Positions 8,970 through 18,429 of a DNA stretch of 64,000 bases are shown here, in pieces. Position 1 is the stretch's first letter. Each line of letters opens with the position of its first letter. This stretch comes from JAFLTL01 sp964389525. GTDB taxonomy: Bacteria > Bacteroidota > Bacteroidia > Bacteroidales > Muribaculaceae. The stretch covers positions 1 to 64,000 of the forward strand of contig CAYMEX010000008.1 in the NCBI GenBank assembly GCA_964389525.1, in the 5' to 3' direction. The notes beneath the pieces were generated by a model, which had not been told where the DNA came from, made no database searches, and worked only from the letters and a program-made list of their open reading frames with translations. The position numbers were made by a program, and so were the translations under genes.

Positions 8970-9083
8970 ATGCTTCCCTGATTGAGCTGATTATTCGTTG
9001 CGGCATAGCGGAATATCATGCATACGTGCTATCTCACTGCGTATGCTATTCTTTTCATCGAATATTCTGCGTATTTTTGCCGT

Positions 9084-10040
9084 ATGAAAATGCTGTTGAG
9101 GTTCATCCTGATATTATCGCTGTTGTGCCCGCATATCTGTCGGGCGCAGGACAATGCCTATGGATTCCTGGGCATACCGTCGTCGGCGAGGATCTATGGA
9201 CTTGGAGGCATGAACATCTCGACTGTTGAAGATAATCTCAACGTGACAGACCAGAATCCGGCTCTTCTGGGACCCGAAATGGGGGGATGGCTTGACTTCA
9301 ACTACATGCGCTTTCTCGGTGACAGCAACTTTGCGGGAGTGAGTTTCGGACGTGCGGCTGGAGCTCATTCGGCATGGAAAGCAGGCATACAGTATTTCGG
9401 CTATGGCTCTGTCGACGAGACAATGCCCGACGGCACCGTGACTGGATCATTCTCGCCGGTTGATATGGCATTCAATGGCAGCTATGCGGTGGATCTTGCC
9501 TCGCGATGGCGCATAGGAGCCGCCGTCAAGCTGCTCTACAGCAGCTATGATTCATACACCGCATGCGCCGTTGGTGTCGATCTCGGCATCAATTACTACA
9601 ACCCCGACCGCGATTTGTCGCTCTCGGTTGTCGGAGCTAATTTAGGCGGCCAGATAAAAAAGTTCGACAACATGTCGGAGGGACTGCCGTTCGATCTTAG
9701 AATAGGCATGACGAGAGGCGTTTCCGATCTGCCGCTCCGCTGGTCGGTCACCGCCTACAATCTCACGCGATGGCACAAGGGCAACCGCCACATTATGAAG
9801 CACATGGTAGTGGGACTTGATTTCACGCCATCCGATAAGTTTTATATGAGTATAGGATATAACTATAAGATACGCAGCGACATGAGCGGATATAAACGTT
9901 CGTTGCTGTCTGGCTTTACAGCAGGTGCGGGGTTGAGCACGTCAAGATTCAACATAGGCGTGGCGGTAGCGCAGCCTCACAACGGGGCTACAACCCTGAT
10001 GGTGAATTTCGGGCTGAAAATAGCCGACATCGTAAGGTAG
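9084..10040 (+). CDS. porQ: PorQ-like outer-membrane barrel protein
   Basis: The 318-residue product has a signal peptide (MKMLLRF to CRAQ) and the PorV/PorQ-like motif pattern GFLGIPSSARIYGLGGMNIST, here split as GFLGIPSSARIYGLGG then MNIST, plus aromatic-rich beta strands through the C-terminus. Such proteins take part in type IX secretion in some Bacteroidetes, but PorQ homologues also occur in gut Bacteroidales that appear not to secrete by that route; no other T9SS gene is in the window. An upstream in-frame ATG (9018) is open, but I chose 9084 because the signal peptide begins there. It ends 13 nt before cmk, suggesting one transcript. Confidence 0.75.
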   Translation: MKMLLRFILILSLLCPHICRAQDNAYGFLGIPSSARIYGLGGMNISTVEDNLNVTDQNPALLGPEMGGWLDFNYMRFLGDSNFAGVSFGRAAGAHSAWKAGIQYFGYGSVDETMPDGTVTGSFSPVDMAFNGSYAVDLASRWRIGAAVKLLYSSYDSYTACAVGVDLGINYYNPDRDLSLSVVGANLGGQIKKFDNMSEGLPFDLRIGMTRGVSDLPLRWSVTAYNLTRWHKGNRHIMKHMVVGLDFTPSDKFYMSIGYNYKIRSDMSGYKRSLLSGFTAGAGLSTSRFNIGVAVAQPHNGATTLMVNFGLKIADIVR

Positions 10041-10053
10041 AATACAGATTGAT

Positions 10054-10755
10054 ATGACAAAGACTGACAAGAAGATCATCGTAGCCATCGACGGCTATTC
10101 GTCGACAGGCAAAAGCACAATGGCCAAGTGGCTGGCATCGGAAATCGGATATCGCTATATCGATTCCGGCGCGATGTATAGAGCCGTGACCCTTTATGCT
10201 TTGCGCAACGGCATAATCGACGGTAACCGTAATGTCGATCTCGGTAGGCTCGTGGAGGTTCTTCCGGCTATCAGCATCGATTTTCGTCGCGACGGCGACC
10301 GGCAGCAGACGTTGCTCGACGGAGAGGACGTGGAGAAAGATATACGTCGCATGGAAGTGTCATCCAATGTTTCGGTTATTGCCGCAGTGCCGGAGGTGAG
10401 GCACCGTCTTGTGGCCATGCAGCGGTCGCTTGGCAAAGAAGGGGGAATTGTTATGGATGGACGCGATATAGGCACTACGGTCTTTCCGCAGGCTGAGATG
10501 AAGGTATTTGTGACCTCGTCGGCCGAGGTGAGAGCCACACGGCGCTACAACGAATTGCTGGAGAAAGGCGAAAAAGTGGCCTATGATGAAGTGCTTGCCA
10601 ATGTGGTGGAACGCGATCATATCGACGAGACGCGCAAAGAAAGTCCGTTGCGCAGAGCTGGCGACGCGCTGCTCCTCGACAATTCCGATCTCACTCGCGA
10701 GCAGCAGAACGAGTGGCTGATCGACCGTTTCATGGAACGCTCGTCGTCAAAATAA
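10054..10755 (+). CDS. cmk: Cytidylate kinase
   Basis: This 233-residue protein phosphorylates CMP and dCMP using ATP in pyrimidine nucleotide metabolism. The P-loop is GYSSTGKST (about residues 14-22), followed by the diagnostic segment YIDSGAMYRAVT and the DGRDIGTTVFP motif at about 130. The length is normal for Cmk. It follows the PorQ-like gene by 13 nt and is terminated by the hairpin at 10781-10815. Confidence 0.95.
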   Translation: MTKTDKKIIVAIDGYSSTGKSTMAKWLASEIGYRYIDSGAMYRAVTLYALRNGIIDGNRNVDLGRLVEVLPAISIDFRRDGDRQQTLLDGEDVEKDIRRMEVSSNVSVIAAVPEVRHRLVAMQRSLGKEGGIVMDGRDIGTTVFPQAEMKVFVTSSAEVRATRRYNELLEKGEKVAYDEVLANVVERDHIDETRKESPLRRAGDALLLDNSDLTREQQNEWLIDRFMERSSSK

Positions 10756-10780
10756 AACAGACACTGAGACGTCAATAATA

Positions 10781-10815
10781 AATCAGGAGCGACATTCAAT
10801 ATGCCGCTCCTGATT
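10781..10815. terminator. Hairpin between convergent cmk and maeB
   Basis: A perfect 11-bp stem (10781-10791 with 10805-10815) sits between the convergent cmk and maeB genes. There is no strong T-tract in either direction, only AT-rich sequence, so it is probably a bidirectional but not classic terminator. Confidence 0.6.
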
Positions 10816-10849
10816 CATTATATATACTTTTCTTAAAACTGACCGTGAC

Positions 10850-13132
10850 TTATTGAGCCTTTACTTTCTGGCTTACTGCCGCATCGATCGAACAGATGGT
10901 TGTGAGATTAACAATGTCTCTGACAGGGGAGTCAACCTTGATGAAGTGGATCGGCTTGTTGAGGCCGACCTGTATCGGGCCGATTGCCTCGCCCACACCC
11001 ATCTCGAGCATCATCTTTAAAGCCGTGCTTGCGGCACTGAGATTCGGGAATACAAGGGTGTTGACATCCTTGCCGGCGATTTTCGAGAACGGGAACATGC
11101 TGTCGCGGTGCGATGTGTTGAGCGCATAATCGATCTGCATCTCTCCGTCGATATCAAGGTCGGGGTAGAAGTTGTGCATCTTCTCTACGACATTGTGCAC
11201 CTTGCGGCTCTCAGGCTCTGGACTTGAGCCGAAATCACTGAACGAGATCATGGCGATCACCGGATCTACGGCGAAGTAATCGGCTCCATAGCGGGCCAGA
11301 CGGGCGATATCGAGAAGTGTATCCTCGTCGGTCGTACGGTTTACACCCGTGTCGGCAAGGAAGTATGTGCCTCGCTTTGTCGTCACGATGTGCATGTCGA
11401 TGAAATGATTGTAGTCAGGACGTATGCCTACAGTCTCCTTAGCGATCTCCTGTGCGACAGGGCTTGCAGAGTACGTGCCGGCAATCATGGCATCGGCGTC
11501 TCCGGTCTCGACCATCATCATGCCGAAATAATTGCGGTCAAACATCTTCTCGAGTGCTTCGGGGAGTGTGGCTCCGTTGCGGCGGTGTTTGGTCGCAAGA
11601 TTCTTGGCGAATCTTTCTCTGCGTTCAGCCTCGTCATCGTGACGGGGATTGACGATCGTTATGCCGTCAAGTTCAAGACCGAGACGTTTTGCACGCTTGT
11701 CGATCATCTCCTTGTTGCCGAGGAGTATCGGATAGCATATGCCCTCCTGGTGGGCCTCGACTGCCGCACGAAGCATATTGTCGGTATTGCCCTCGCTGAA
11801 TACGACACGCTTGGGCTGACGCTTGGCGGTGTCAATCATGCTGCGCATAATCTTCTTGTCGGCATTCATCAGACGCTCGAGCTCATGCTTGTAGCACTCC
11901 ATATCGTCGATCGGGCGCGTAGCGACTCCGCTCTCGGCTGCCCCGCGTGCAACGGCCGGGGCAACTTCAAGAAGAAGGCGCGGATCCATCGGTTTGGGCA
12001 AGATGTAGTCTTTACCGAACTGGAGATGCGACATACCGTATGCGGCATTGACAACCGGAGGAACAGGCAGCTTGGCAAGATTAGCGATAGCTTTCACAGC
12101 TGCCAGTTTCATCTCCTCGTTGATTGCCGTGGCGCCGCAGTCAAGAGCACCTCTGAAAATGTAGGGGAATCCGAGGACGTTGTTGATCTGGTTGGGATAG
12201 TCGCTGCGGCCGGTCGCAAAAATCAGATCGTCGCGCGATGCCATGGCTTTTTCGTAGGCGATCTCCGGATCAGGGTTGGCCAGAGCGAACACGATCGGAC
12301 GCGGAGCCATCGACTTCAGCATCTTCTCGGTTACGACATCCTTCACCGACAGTCCGAGGAATACATCGGCATCAACCATTGCTTCTGCAAGAGTCGAAAG
12401 CTCGCGGTCGGTTGCAAACTGCTGCTTCTGGGAGTTCAGATCAGTGCGCTTCTTGGAGATGACTCCATGGCTGTCGCACATGACCACATTCTCGGGCTTC
12501 ACACCGAGGCTTATATAGAGCTTGGTGCAACTTACTGCCGCAGCACCGGCACCGTTCACAACCAGCTTCACATCCTCGATCTTCTTTCCCTGTATTTCAA
12601 GAGCGTTGAGCAGACCGGCACCCGATATGATCGCTGTACCATGCTGGTCATCGTGCATGACCGGGATAGTGAGTTCCTCCTTTAGAGTCTGTTCAATCTT
12701 GAAACACTCGGGAGCCTTGATATCCTCCAGGTTTATGCCGCCGAATGTGGGAGCGAGCGATTTGACAATGGCAATGAATCTGTCGGGATCCTTCTCGTCG
12801 ATCTCGATGTCAAAGCAGTCGAGTCCGGCATAGATCTTAAACAGAAGGGCTTTGCCCTCCATTACCGGCTTTCCGGCCTCGGGGCCTATGTCGCCGAGGC
12901 CGAGCACCGCCGTACAGTTTGAAATCACAGCCACCAGGTTTCCCTTGTTGGTGTATTTGTACACGTCGTCTGGATTCGCCTCGATAGCCTTGCAGGGATA
13001 TGCTACACCGGGTGAATAGGCCAACGCGAGATCATGCTGGGTCGAGTGAGGTTTGGTCGGGATAACCTCGGTTTTCCCTGGACGTGGATAACGATGGTAG
13101 TCCAGCGCCATTTCGCTTGTGATTTTTGCCAT
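10850..13132 (-). CDS. maeB: NADP-dependent malic enzyme with phosphotransacetylase-like domain
   Basis: This 760-residue protein decarboxylates malate to pyruvate while reducing NADP. It has an N-terminal malic-enzyme domain and NAD-binding domain (about 1-420; landmarks YSPGVAYPC, GLGDIGPEAGKPVMEGK, VVNGAGAAAVSC) fused to a C-terminal phosphotransacetylase-like domain (about 430-760), which in this family is usually regulatory. The length matches MaeB. It is a single gene between the rprXY pair and convergent cmk. Upstream lies a strong hairpin (13162-13197). Confidence 0.95.
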   Translation of the reverse strand: MAKITSEMALDYHRYPRPGKTEVIPTKPHSTQHDLALAYSPGVAYPCKAIEANPDDVYKYTNKGNLVAVISNCTAVLGLGDIGPEAGKPVMEGKALLFKIYAGLDCFDIEIDEKDPDRFIAIVKSLAPTFGGINLEDIKAPECFKIEQTLKEELTIPVMHDDQHGTAIISGAGLLNALEIQGKKIEDVKLVVNGAGAAAVSCTKLYISLGVKPENVVMCDSHGVISKKRTDLNSQKQQFATDRELSTLAEAMVDADVFLGLSVKDVVTEKMLKSMAPRPIVFALANPDPEIAYEKAMASRDDLIFATGRSDYPNQINNVLGFPYIFRGALDCGATAINEEMKLAAVKAIANLAKLPVPPVVNAAYGMSHLQFGKDYILPKPMDPRLLLEVAPAVARGAAESGVATRPIDDMECYKHELERLMNADKKIMRSMIDTAKRQPKRVVFSEGNTDNMLRAAVEAHQEGICYPILLGNKEMIDKRAKRLGLELDGITIVNPRHDDEAERRERFAKNLATKHRRNGATLPEALEKMFDRNYFGMMMVETGDADAMIAGTYSASPVAQEIAKETVGIRPDYNHFIDMHIVTTKRGTYFLADTGVNRTTDEDTLLDIARLARYGADYFAVDPVIAMISFSDFGSSPEPESRKVHNVVEKMHNFYPDLDIDGEMQIDYALNTSHRDSMFPFSKIAGKDVNTLVFPNLSAASTALKMMLEMGVGEAIGPIQVGLNKPIHFIKVDSPVRDIVNLTTICSIDAAVSQKVKAQ

Positions 13133-13161
13133 TGTAAGATATTGTTTGAAACCAGATTATG

Positions 13162-13197
13162 GCAATAGGGGCGCGCCATTGGCGCACACCCTATTGC
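13162..13197 (-). terminator. Strong hairpin downstream of rprY
   Basis: A 9-bp outer stem (13162-13170 with 13189-13197) and a 5-bp GC inner stem (13173-13177 with 13181-13185) close on a 3-nt loop. It lies 31 nt after the rprY stop and 30 nt before the maeB start. No T-tract follows on the minus strand, so it could be a factor-assisted terminator for rprXY or a leader structure of maeB. Confidence 0.5.
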
Positions 13198-13227
13198 ATA
13201 AGATTAATAAAGTCGGTCATGGTTGGC

Positions 13228-13932
13228 TCAGATCGCTTCGTTTTCAGGAGCGATAAGTTTGTACCCCTTGCCGTGAATATTGATGATCTCGATCGAGGGA
13301 TCTTCTTTGAGGTGCTTGCGCAGTTTGGTGATATACACGTCCATTGAGCGGGCGTTGAAGTAGTTGTCGTCGATCCAGATAGTCTTGAGGGCGAAATTGC
13401 GCTCAAGGATCTCGTTGACATGGTTGCAGAGCAGACTGAGAAGTTCCGATTCTTTGGTAGTCAGCTTGGTCACTTTGTCGTCGATCATAAGCTGCTGCTT
13501 CTGCGTGTCAAACGTGAACTTACCGATCTTGTACATAGTCACCTCGCGGCCTTTCTTGCCCTTGACACGGCGAAGAATTGCCTCGATGCGGAATACAAGC
13601 TCCTCCATAGAGAAAGGCTTGGTGATGTAGTCATCGGCTCCCAGTTTAAATCCCTCGAGTATGTCCTCTTTTAGCTGTTTTGCTGTAAGGAAAATTATGG
13701 GAACCTCTGAGTTTACTGTGCGGATATCCTGTGCGACTGCAAATCCGTCTTTCTTAGGCATCATCACGTCAAGCACACAAATATCATATTTGCCTTTCAG
13801 AAATGCCTTGTAACCGCTTTCGCCGTCGGCATAGAGGTCGGCATTGAAGCCTTTGGCCTGAAGATACTCTCTGAGAAGCATTCCCAGATTCTCATCGTCT
13901 TCGCAAAGAAGAATGCGCATACGGTCGTCCAT
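13228..13932 (-). CDS. rprY: Response regulator RprY, OmpR/PhoB family
   Basis: This 234-residue regulator has a receiver domain (about 5-120) with phosphoacceptor Asp55 (CVLDVMMP), acidic pocket residues 11-13 and the conserved KPF Lys near 107. A winged-helix DNA-binding domain follows (about 135-230, with ESELLSLLCNHVNEIL and the RSMDVYITKLRKHL recognition segment). It is very like RprY of Bacteroides and Porphyromonas, which acts in stress and metabolic regulation. It is co-transcribed with the sensor kinase gene 11 nt upstream. Confidence 0.9.
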   Translation of the reverse strand: MDDRMRILLCEDDENLGMLLREYLQAKGFNADLYADGESGYKAFLKGKYDICVLDVMMPKKDGFAVAQDIRTVNSEVPIIFLTAKQLKEDILEGFKLGADDYITKPFSMEELVFRIEAILRRVKGKKGREVTMYKIGKFTFDTQKQQLMIDDKVTKLTTKESELLSLLCNHVNEILERNFALKTIWIDDNYFNARSMDVYITKLRKHLKEDPSIEIINIHGKGYKLIAPENEAI

Positions 13933-13943
13933 CTTTCAGTACT

Positions 13944-15461
13944 TTATTTAGTTAATGGTAATGTTATTATAAATCGTGTTCCTTGGTCGGGCTCGCTTTC
14001 TACCTTGATTGTGCCACCCATTATGGCAACCATCTTCTGGACGTAGGCGAGCCCGAGCCCGAAGCCCTTGACATCGTGACGGTTGCCGGTAGAAACACGG
14101 TAGAATTTATCGAATATCTTTTTAAGATCTTCCTTCCTGATGCCGATGCCGTTATCGCTGACTGTCACTTGCAGGCGCTCGTTAGGCAGATCCTGGGTGC
14201 TCACTGTCAGGTGCAAAGGAGTATCCTCGCGGCGATATTTCACGGCATTGTCGAGTAGATTGAAGATCACGTTGGTGAAGTGCATCTCATCGACGCTGAT
14301 TATGGCGTTTGTCGCGTCAAGCTCTGTCGTGATCTGGCCGCCGTAGCGTTCGACTTTAAGTTTAAAAGTGTTCGTGATGCTGTTTATGGCAGAGTTGGCG
14401 TCGACCTCCTGGATCCTGAATGTAGCCTTCGATCTGTCGAACATCGACATCTGAAGCACCTTCTCTACCTGAAAACGCAGGCGTTTGGTCTCGTCGTTGA
14501 TGACGTTGGATATATGCTGCATCATGGTAGGCGACTTCCTCACCGAGTCATCGCGAAGCATCTGTGCGGCAAGCGATATCGACGATATGGGAGTCTTGAA
14601 CTCGTGCGTCATGTTGTTGATGAAGTCGTTTTTCATCTCGGTGAGACGCTTCTGCCTGAATGCCAGTATGATCACGAACAGAAATATCACAAGCAGGATA
14701 AACGTGAACGCAAACGTCGGGATCATGTATTTTATCGACGACAATATATAGTCCTTCTTGTCGGGGAAAAACACTTTGAGATAGTGGCGCTTGTTGATAG
14801 GATCATTCTGGAAGAGCGTCTGGACGAACATGTTGTTGTCGCGGCTGTCGCCGAGGTTGTCATATCCGCCAGTGTGGTACTGCACTATGCCGTTGCGGTT
14901 TACCACGGCAAACTCAAACGGCAGGTCGAGACCGTTGTTCTCAAGCTCCGTGCGCAGATATGTGCGTATGGTCGTCGAGTCGGCTCTCTCCTCGATCGGA
15001 CGGTTACTCGACTGGCTTATGATGTTCAGGATAACCTCATCTATAAGACCGCGCTGATAGAGATACTGGCCTTTCAGAGTCTCCTGCATCGACTTATAGT
15101 TGTTGAATATGTTGGCCGACTCGTTCTGAAGCTCGGTTATCTTGTCGTTGTCGGCCTTGATAGTCAGATCACCCTGCACGCCGCTCTGAGTCTTGAACGA
15201 ATATATGATTCCCTCCATGCGGGTCGACGAACCGCCAATAGCGGTCGTCTCGATACGGTCCACATCCTCCTCCAGAAAATAGCGCGTCTCATCCTGCTCG
15301 AGAAGAGTAGTCACCGTATAGAGACTGCGGCGGGCACCCTCGCTGAACTGGTCGTCACGCATCTTGATCATGTTCTTCATATACATGATCTGCATTGACA
15401 GCAGCCCGGCAAAAGTAAGGACCATCAATATCGTCAGAATCCAGATAGTAGACTTTTTCAT
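13944..15461 (-). CDS. rprX: Sensor histidine kinase RprX
   Basis: This 505-residue kinase has a first membrane helix (about 5-27), a periplasmic sensor region (about 28-245), a second helix (about 246-268), a HisKA domain with phosphorylated His286 (NNMTHEFKTP), and an HATPase domain with N box (NVIFNLLDNAVKY), DNGIGI and GFGLGLAYV motifs. It phosphorylates the RprY-like regulator encoded 11 nt downstream. The sensed signal is not known from the sequence. The order kinase-regulator and the high conservation support the Rpr assignment. Confidence 0.88.
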   Translation of the reverse strand: MKKSTIWILTILMVLTFAGLLSMQIMYMKNMIKMRDDQFSEGARRSLYTVTTLLEQDETRYFLEEDVDRIETTAIGGSSTRMEGIIYSFKTQSGVQGDLTIKADNDKITELQNESANIFNNYKSMQETLKGQYLYQRGLIDEVILNIISQSSNRPIEERADSTTIRTYLRTELENNGLDLPFEFAVVNRNGIVQYHTGGYDNLGDSRDNNMFVQTLFQNDPINKRHYLKVFFPDKKDYILSSIKYMIPTFAFTFILLVIFLFVIILAFRQKRLTEMKNDFINNMTHEFKTPISSISLAAQMLRDDSVRKSPTMMQHISNVINDETKRLRFQVEKVLQMSMFDRSKATFRIQEVDANSAINSITNTFKLKVERYGGQITTELDATNAIISVDEMHFTNVIFNLLDNAVKYRREDTPLHLTVSTQDLPNERLQVTVSDNGIGIRKEDLKKIFDKFYRVSTGNRHDVKGFGLGLAYVQKMVAIMGGTIKVESEPDQGTRFIITLPLTK

Positions 15462-15836
15462 TCCGTTTTAGGTCGTGACATGGTCGCGGTCACTTGACTT
15501 CGCGCTTTGATTTCCGTCAGGCATCGGGGCCGTCACAGTTTCTTTATGTATGATTAACAATTAAGTCTTCTTTATGTTTACAAATTTAAAGCGTGGGTGG
15601 GCAATTAATTTAACACTTTACGTTAATTTTTATATAAAAACGTATAATCCGGAAAGTTTTGTCAGAAATCCGGAATGTGAAGATGCCGTAATGACATTTT
15701 TTGTATGTATCATGTTTAGTCTTTCAGAGTAATGTGGTGCTACCTATCGGGACTGCTAATTTAACAAATTAACCGTAAAAATTGTGGTAGTTGCCCGATA
15801 AGTTGTAAATTTGTTTAGATTTAGATATCATATTTA
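15462..15836. promoter_or_regulatory. Divergent promoter region between rprX and the YfhO gene
   Basis: This 375-bp non-coding stretch separates divergent genes. Leftward, a TAAATTTG -7-like element at 15581-15588 on the minus strand could drive rprXY, with a leader of about 110 nt; its -33 element is not convincing. Rightward, TTG (15782-15784), 21 nt, then TAAATTTG (15806-15813) fits the Bacteroidetes promoter consensus and lies about 30 nt before the YfhO start. I see no ORF or structured RNA in the rest. Confidence 0.5.
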
Positions 15837-18416
15837 TTGAAAAAAATGATGTTCAACGAGTATATACAGCGTCTCCGCGACGGATTCAGCCGACTGTACA
15901 GATCCCGAGATTTCTGGGGATATGTCTGTGCTGCAGTTATATGTGCGATTATTTCGATTGCGTTTTTCTATCCCGACGCAATTCAGGGCAACGAGCTGAA
16001 ACAATACGACATACAGCAGGGATCGGCCAACGGCCACGAGACACAGCAATGGCTTGAGGCTACTGGAGAGCGTCCGCGATGGACCAACTCGCTCTTCTCC
16101 GGCATGCCCACATTTCAGATCTCGCCATCATATCCGAGCGACAGCATGTTCAGGTGGATCGACACCGTTATGCGTGCGGGGCTGCCGTCGCCGTCAGGAC
16201 TGCTGTTCTCCATGATGGCCGGATTCATCATCCTTGCCGCATCGATGCGTATGCGTTGGTACTATGCCCTGATAGGGGCGATTGCCTGGGGGCTGTCGTC
16301 ATACTTCATCATTCTCATTGGAGCCGGACATCTTTGGAAATTCATTACACTTGCCTACGTCCCGCCTGTGATCGGAGGCATAATTCTCGCTTATAATGGC
16401 CGTTGGCTGTCGGGCGGTGCCATCGCGTCGCTTTTCGCGATGATGCAGATCTCCTCCAACCACGTCCAGATGAGCTACTATTTCAGTTTCCTCATCATTG
16501 GCCTTGTCATCGCATACCTCATCTCATCCTATACCTCAAAAAATCTTGCCGGATGGGGTAGGGCCACAGGTGCGCTTGCTGTTGCTGCGGTGCTTGCAGT
16601 CGGGGCAAATCTCCCTTCGCTCTACAACACCTACGCATACTCCAAAGAGACGACACGCGGCAAGTCTACCGAGCTTTCCGAAGTAGGAAAGTCGGCCGGG
16701 CTCGACAAGGATTATATCACCATGTACAGCTATGGCCGTGCCGAGTCATTCACACTGCTTGTGCCGAACGTGAAAGGCGGAGCGTCCATCAAGCCTGTCG
16801 GGGGAGAGCTTCATCAGCTTACATTGGCCGATCTGCCTGATGCACAGTCTATGATAGCCGACGGCAAGGCCGACAATTTTACAGCGCAATATCTTGGATA
16901 TGTCTCACAGTATTTCGGTGAGCCAGAGTCTACAAACGGTCCTGTGTATGTCGGAGCGATAATATGTGCGCTGTTTCTGCTCGGATGCTTCATCGTGCGC
17001 GGCCCTCTCAAATGGACACTGCTTGCGCTCACGGTTCTGTCGCTCCTGCTGGCAATGGGGCGAAACTGCATGTGGCTGACCGATCTCTTTATCGACTACT
17101 TCCCGCTCTACAACCGGTTCCGCACACCCGAGAGCATTCTTGTCATTGCTCAGTTCTGTATGCCCCTGCTCGGAGTGCTCGCGCTTCACAGGTGGTTCAC
17201 CACAGCCGATGCGTGGAGTCACTACAACCGTCAGTTCATCGCCGCGTTCGGCATTGTCTCGCTGCTGTGTCTGTTTGGAGTGTTCTTCCCGGGCATATAT
17301 GGCGAGGCTGTCACCGAGTCCGACCTGCAGATCTCATCCATGATCGGACGGCAGCTCACCCAGCAGGGCTATCCTGCTGAAGCGGTTTCCGCATTCAGCA
17401 TCGACAATCCTGTGATCTATTCGGCAGTAGAGCGTCTGCGTCACGGCATGGTCGAGGCCGACAGTCTGCGCAGCCTCATTTTCATTGTTGCGGCGGCCAT
17501 ATTGCTGTGGGGAGTATCGTCAAAGCACATAAAGAGTTGGCTTGCGATATCAGGTGTGGCCGTGCTCGTACTCGCCGACATGTACACCGTCGACAAACGC
17601 TATCTCGACCACGACAGCTTCTGCACGCCTGCAGTATCGTCGGCCGACCCCTTCCCGTTGAGTGCCAGCGACAAGGCCATACTTGCCGACACCGCCATAC
17701 ACTACAGGGTCATGGATATACCGCGCTTCTATCATCCGTCGCCATCCTATCACCATAAAGCCGTCGGCGGCTATCATGCGGCAAAGCTCACACGCTATCA
17801 GGACATGATCGAGCGTCATCTCTCGCACTTCACGACCGGACGTGTCTCCGATGCCGATTACAATATCCTTGACATGCTCAATGCAAAATATGTCATCGGA
17901 CCCGACGGACAGCTGTCGGAAAATCCCGGGGCTCTTGGCAACGCATGGCTTGTATCCGATCTGAAGTGGGTCGAGACACCGGTAGAGGAGATGGAGGCGC
18001 TCGATGAGATAAATCCGGCCGTTACTGCCGTCGCCGACTCCCGCTTCAAGGATGTGCTGAAAGCACCGGCAGCCGGGCCTCAGCCGGGCGATACGATCCG
18101 TCTTACCGAATATGCGCCCGACCGGCTTGTATATCATGCTTCGGTCGCTGCTCCTGCGCTTGCGGCATTCTCCGAAGTTTATTTCCCGTGGGGTTGGAAA
18201 GCCACCGTCGACGGACAGGAAGTCCCGGTCGGCCGTATCGACTACCTGCTGCGTGCTGTTAATATTCCCGCCGGAGACCACACGATCGTCATGTCGTTTG
18301 ATCCGCCTTCATTGCATACGACCGTGGCTGTCGCCTACATTTCAGTCATTCTGATCTTTATGTGGGTGATTGTCGCCCTGTTCCGCCACATGGCAGCCGT
18401 CCCGCACAAGGAGTAA
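15837..18416 (+). CDS. YfhO-family multi-pass membrane protein
   Basis: This is an 859-residue membrane protein of the YfhO family (PF09586-like), with about 12-14 hydrophobic helices over residues 30-580 and a C-terminal extracytoplasmic domain (about 590-825) before a last helix. YfhO proteins are GT-C-like and linked to glycosylation of cell-envelope polymers; the substrate here is unknown. The open frame begins at a TTG (15837); ATG codons at 15846 and 15849 are equally possible starts, and no strong ribosome site separates them. The next gene begins 13 nt after the stop. Confidence 0.82.
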   Translation: MKKMMFNEYIQRLRDGFSRLYRSRDFWGYVCAAVICAIISIAFFYPDAIQGNELKQYDIQQGSANGHETQQWLEATGERPRWTNSLFSGMPTFQISPSYPSDSMFRWIDTVMRAGLPSPSGLLFSMMAGFIILAASMRMRWYYALIGAIAWGLSSYFIILIGAGHLWKFITLAYVPPVIGGIILAYNGRWLSGGAIASLFAMMQISSNHVQMSYYFSFLIIGLVIAYLISSYTSKNLAGWGRATGALAVAAVLAVGANLPSLYNTYAYSKETTRGKSTELSEVGKSAGLDKDYITMYSYGRAESFTLLVPNVKGGASIKPVGGELHQLTLADLPDAQSMIADGKADNFTAQYLGYVSQYFGEPESTNGPVYVGAIICALFLLGCFIVRGPLKWTLLALTVLSLLLAMGRNCMWLTDLFIDYFPLYNRFRTPESILVIAQFCMPLLGVLALHRWFTTADAWSHYNRQFIAAFGIVSLLCLFGVFFPGIYGEAVTESDLQISSMIGRQLTQQGYPAEAVSAFSIDNPVIYSAVERLRHGMVEADSLRSLIFIVAAAILLWGVSSKHIKSWLAISGVAVLVLADMYTVDKRYLDHDSFCTPAVSSADPFPLSASDKAILADTAIHYRVMDIPRFYHPSPSYHHKAVGGYHAAKLTRYQDMIERHLSHFTTGRVSDADYNILDMLNAKYVIGPDGQLSENPGALGNAWLVSDLKWVETPVEEMEALDEINPAVTAVADSRFKDVLKAPAAGPQPGDTIRLTEYAPDRLVYHASVAAPALAAFSEVYFPWGWKATVDGQEVPVGRIDYLLRAVNIPAGDHTIVMSFDPPSLHTTVAVAYISVILIFMWVIVALFRHMAAVPHKE

Positions 18417-18429
18417 GAAGCAGCAGGAG

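Noticed and set aside
9018..9083. Upstream start of the PorQ-like protein at 9018
   Set aside because: The additional 22 residues would precede an otherwise ideal signal peptide; the -7-like box also lies inside this segment.
11390..12685. 431-codon open frame opposite maeB, and similar long antisense frames opposite GH84 (20859-22247), lpdA (33578-34504), pepT (59186-60526) and the TolC gene (6262-7092)
   Set aside because: Each lies wholly opposite a well-supported gene, has the composition of an antisense reading (rich in Arg, His, Cys) and shows no domain or signal. They arise from codon bias leaving few stops on the other strand.
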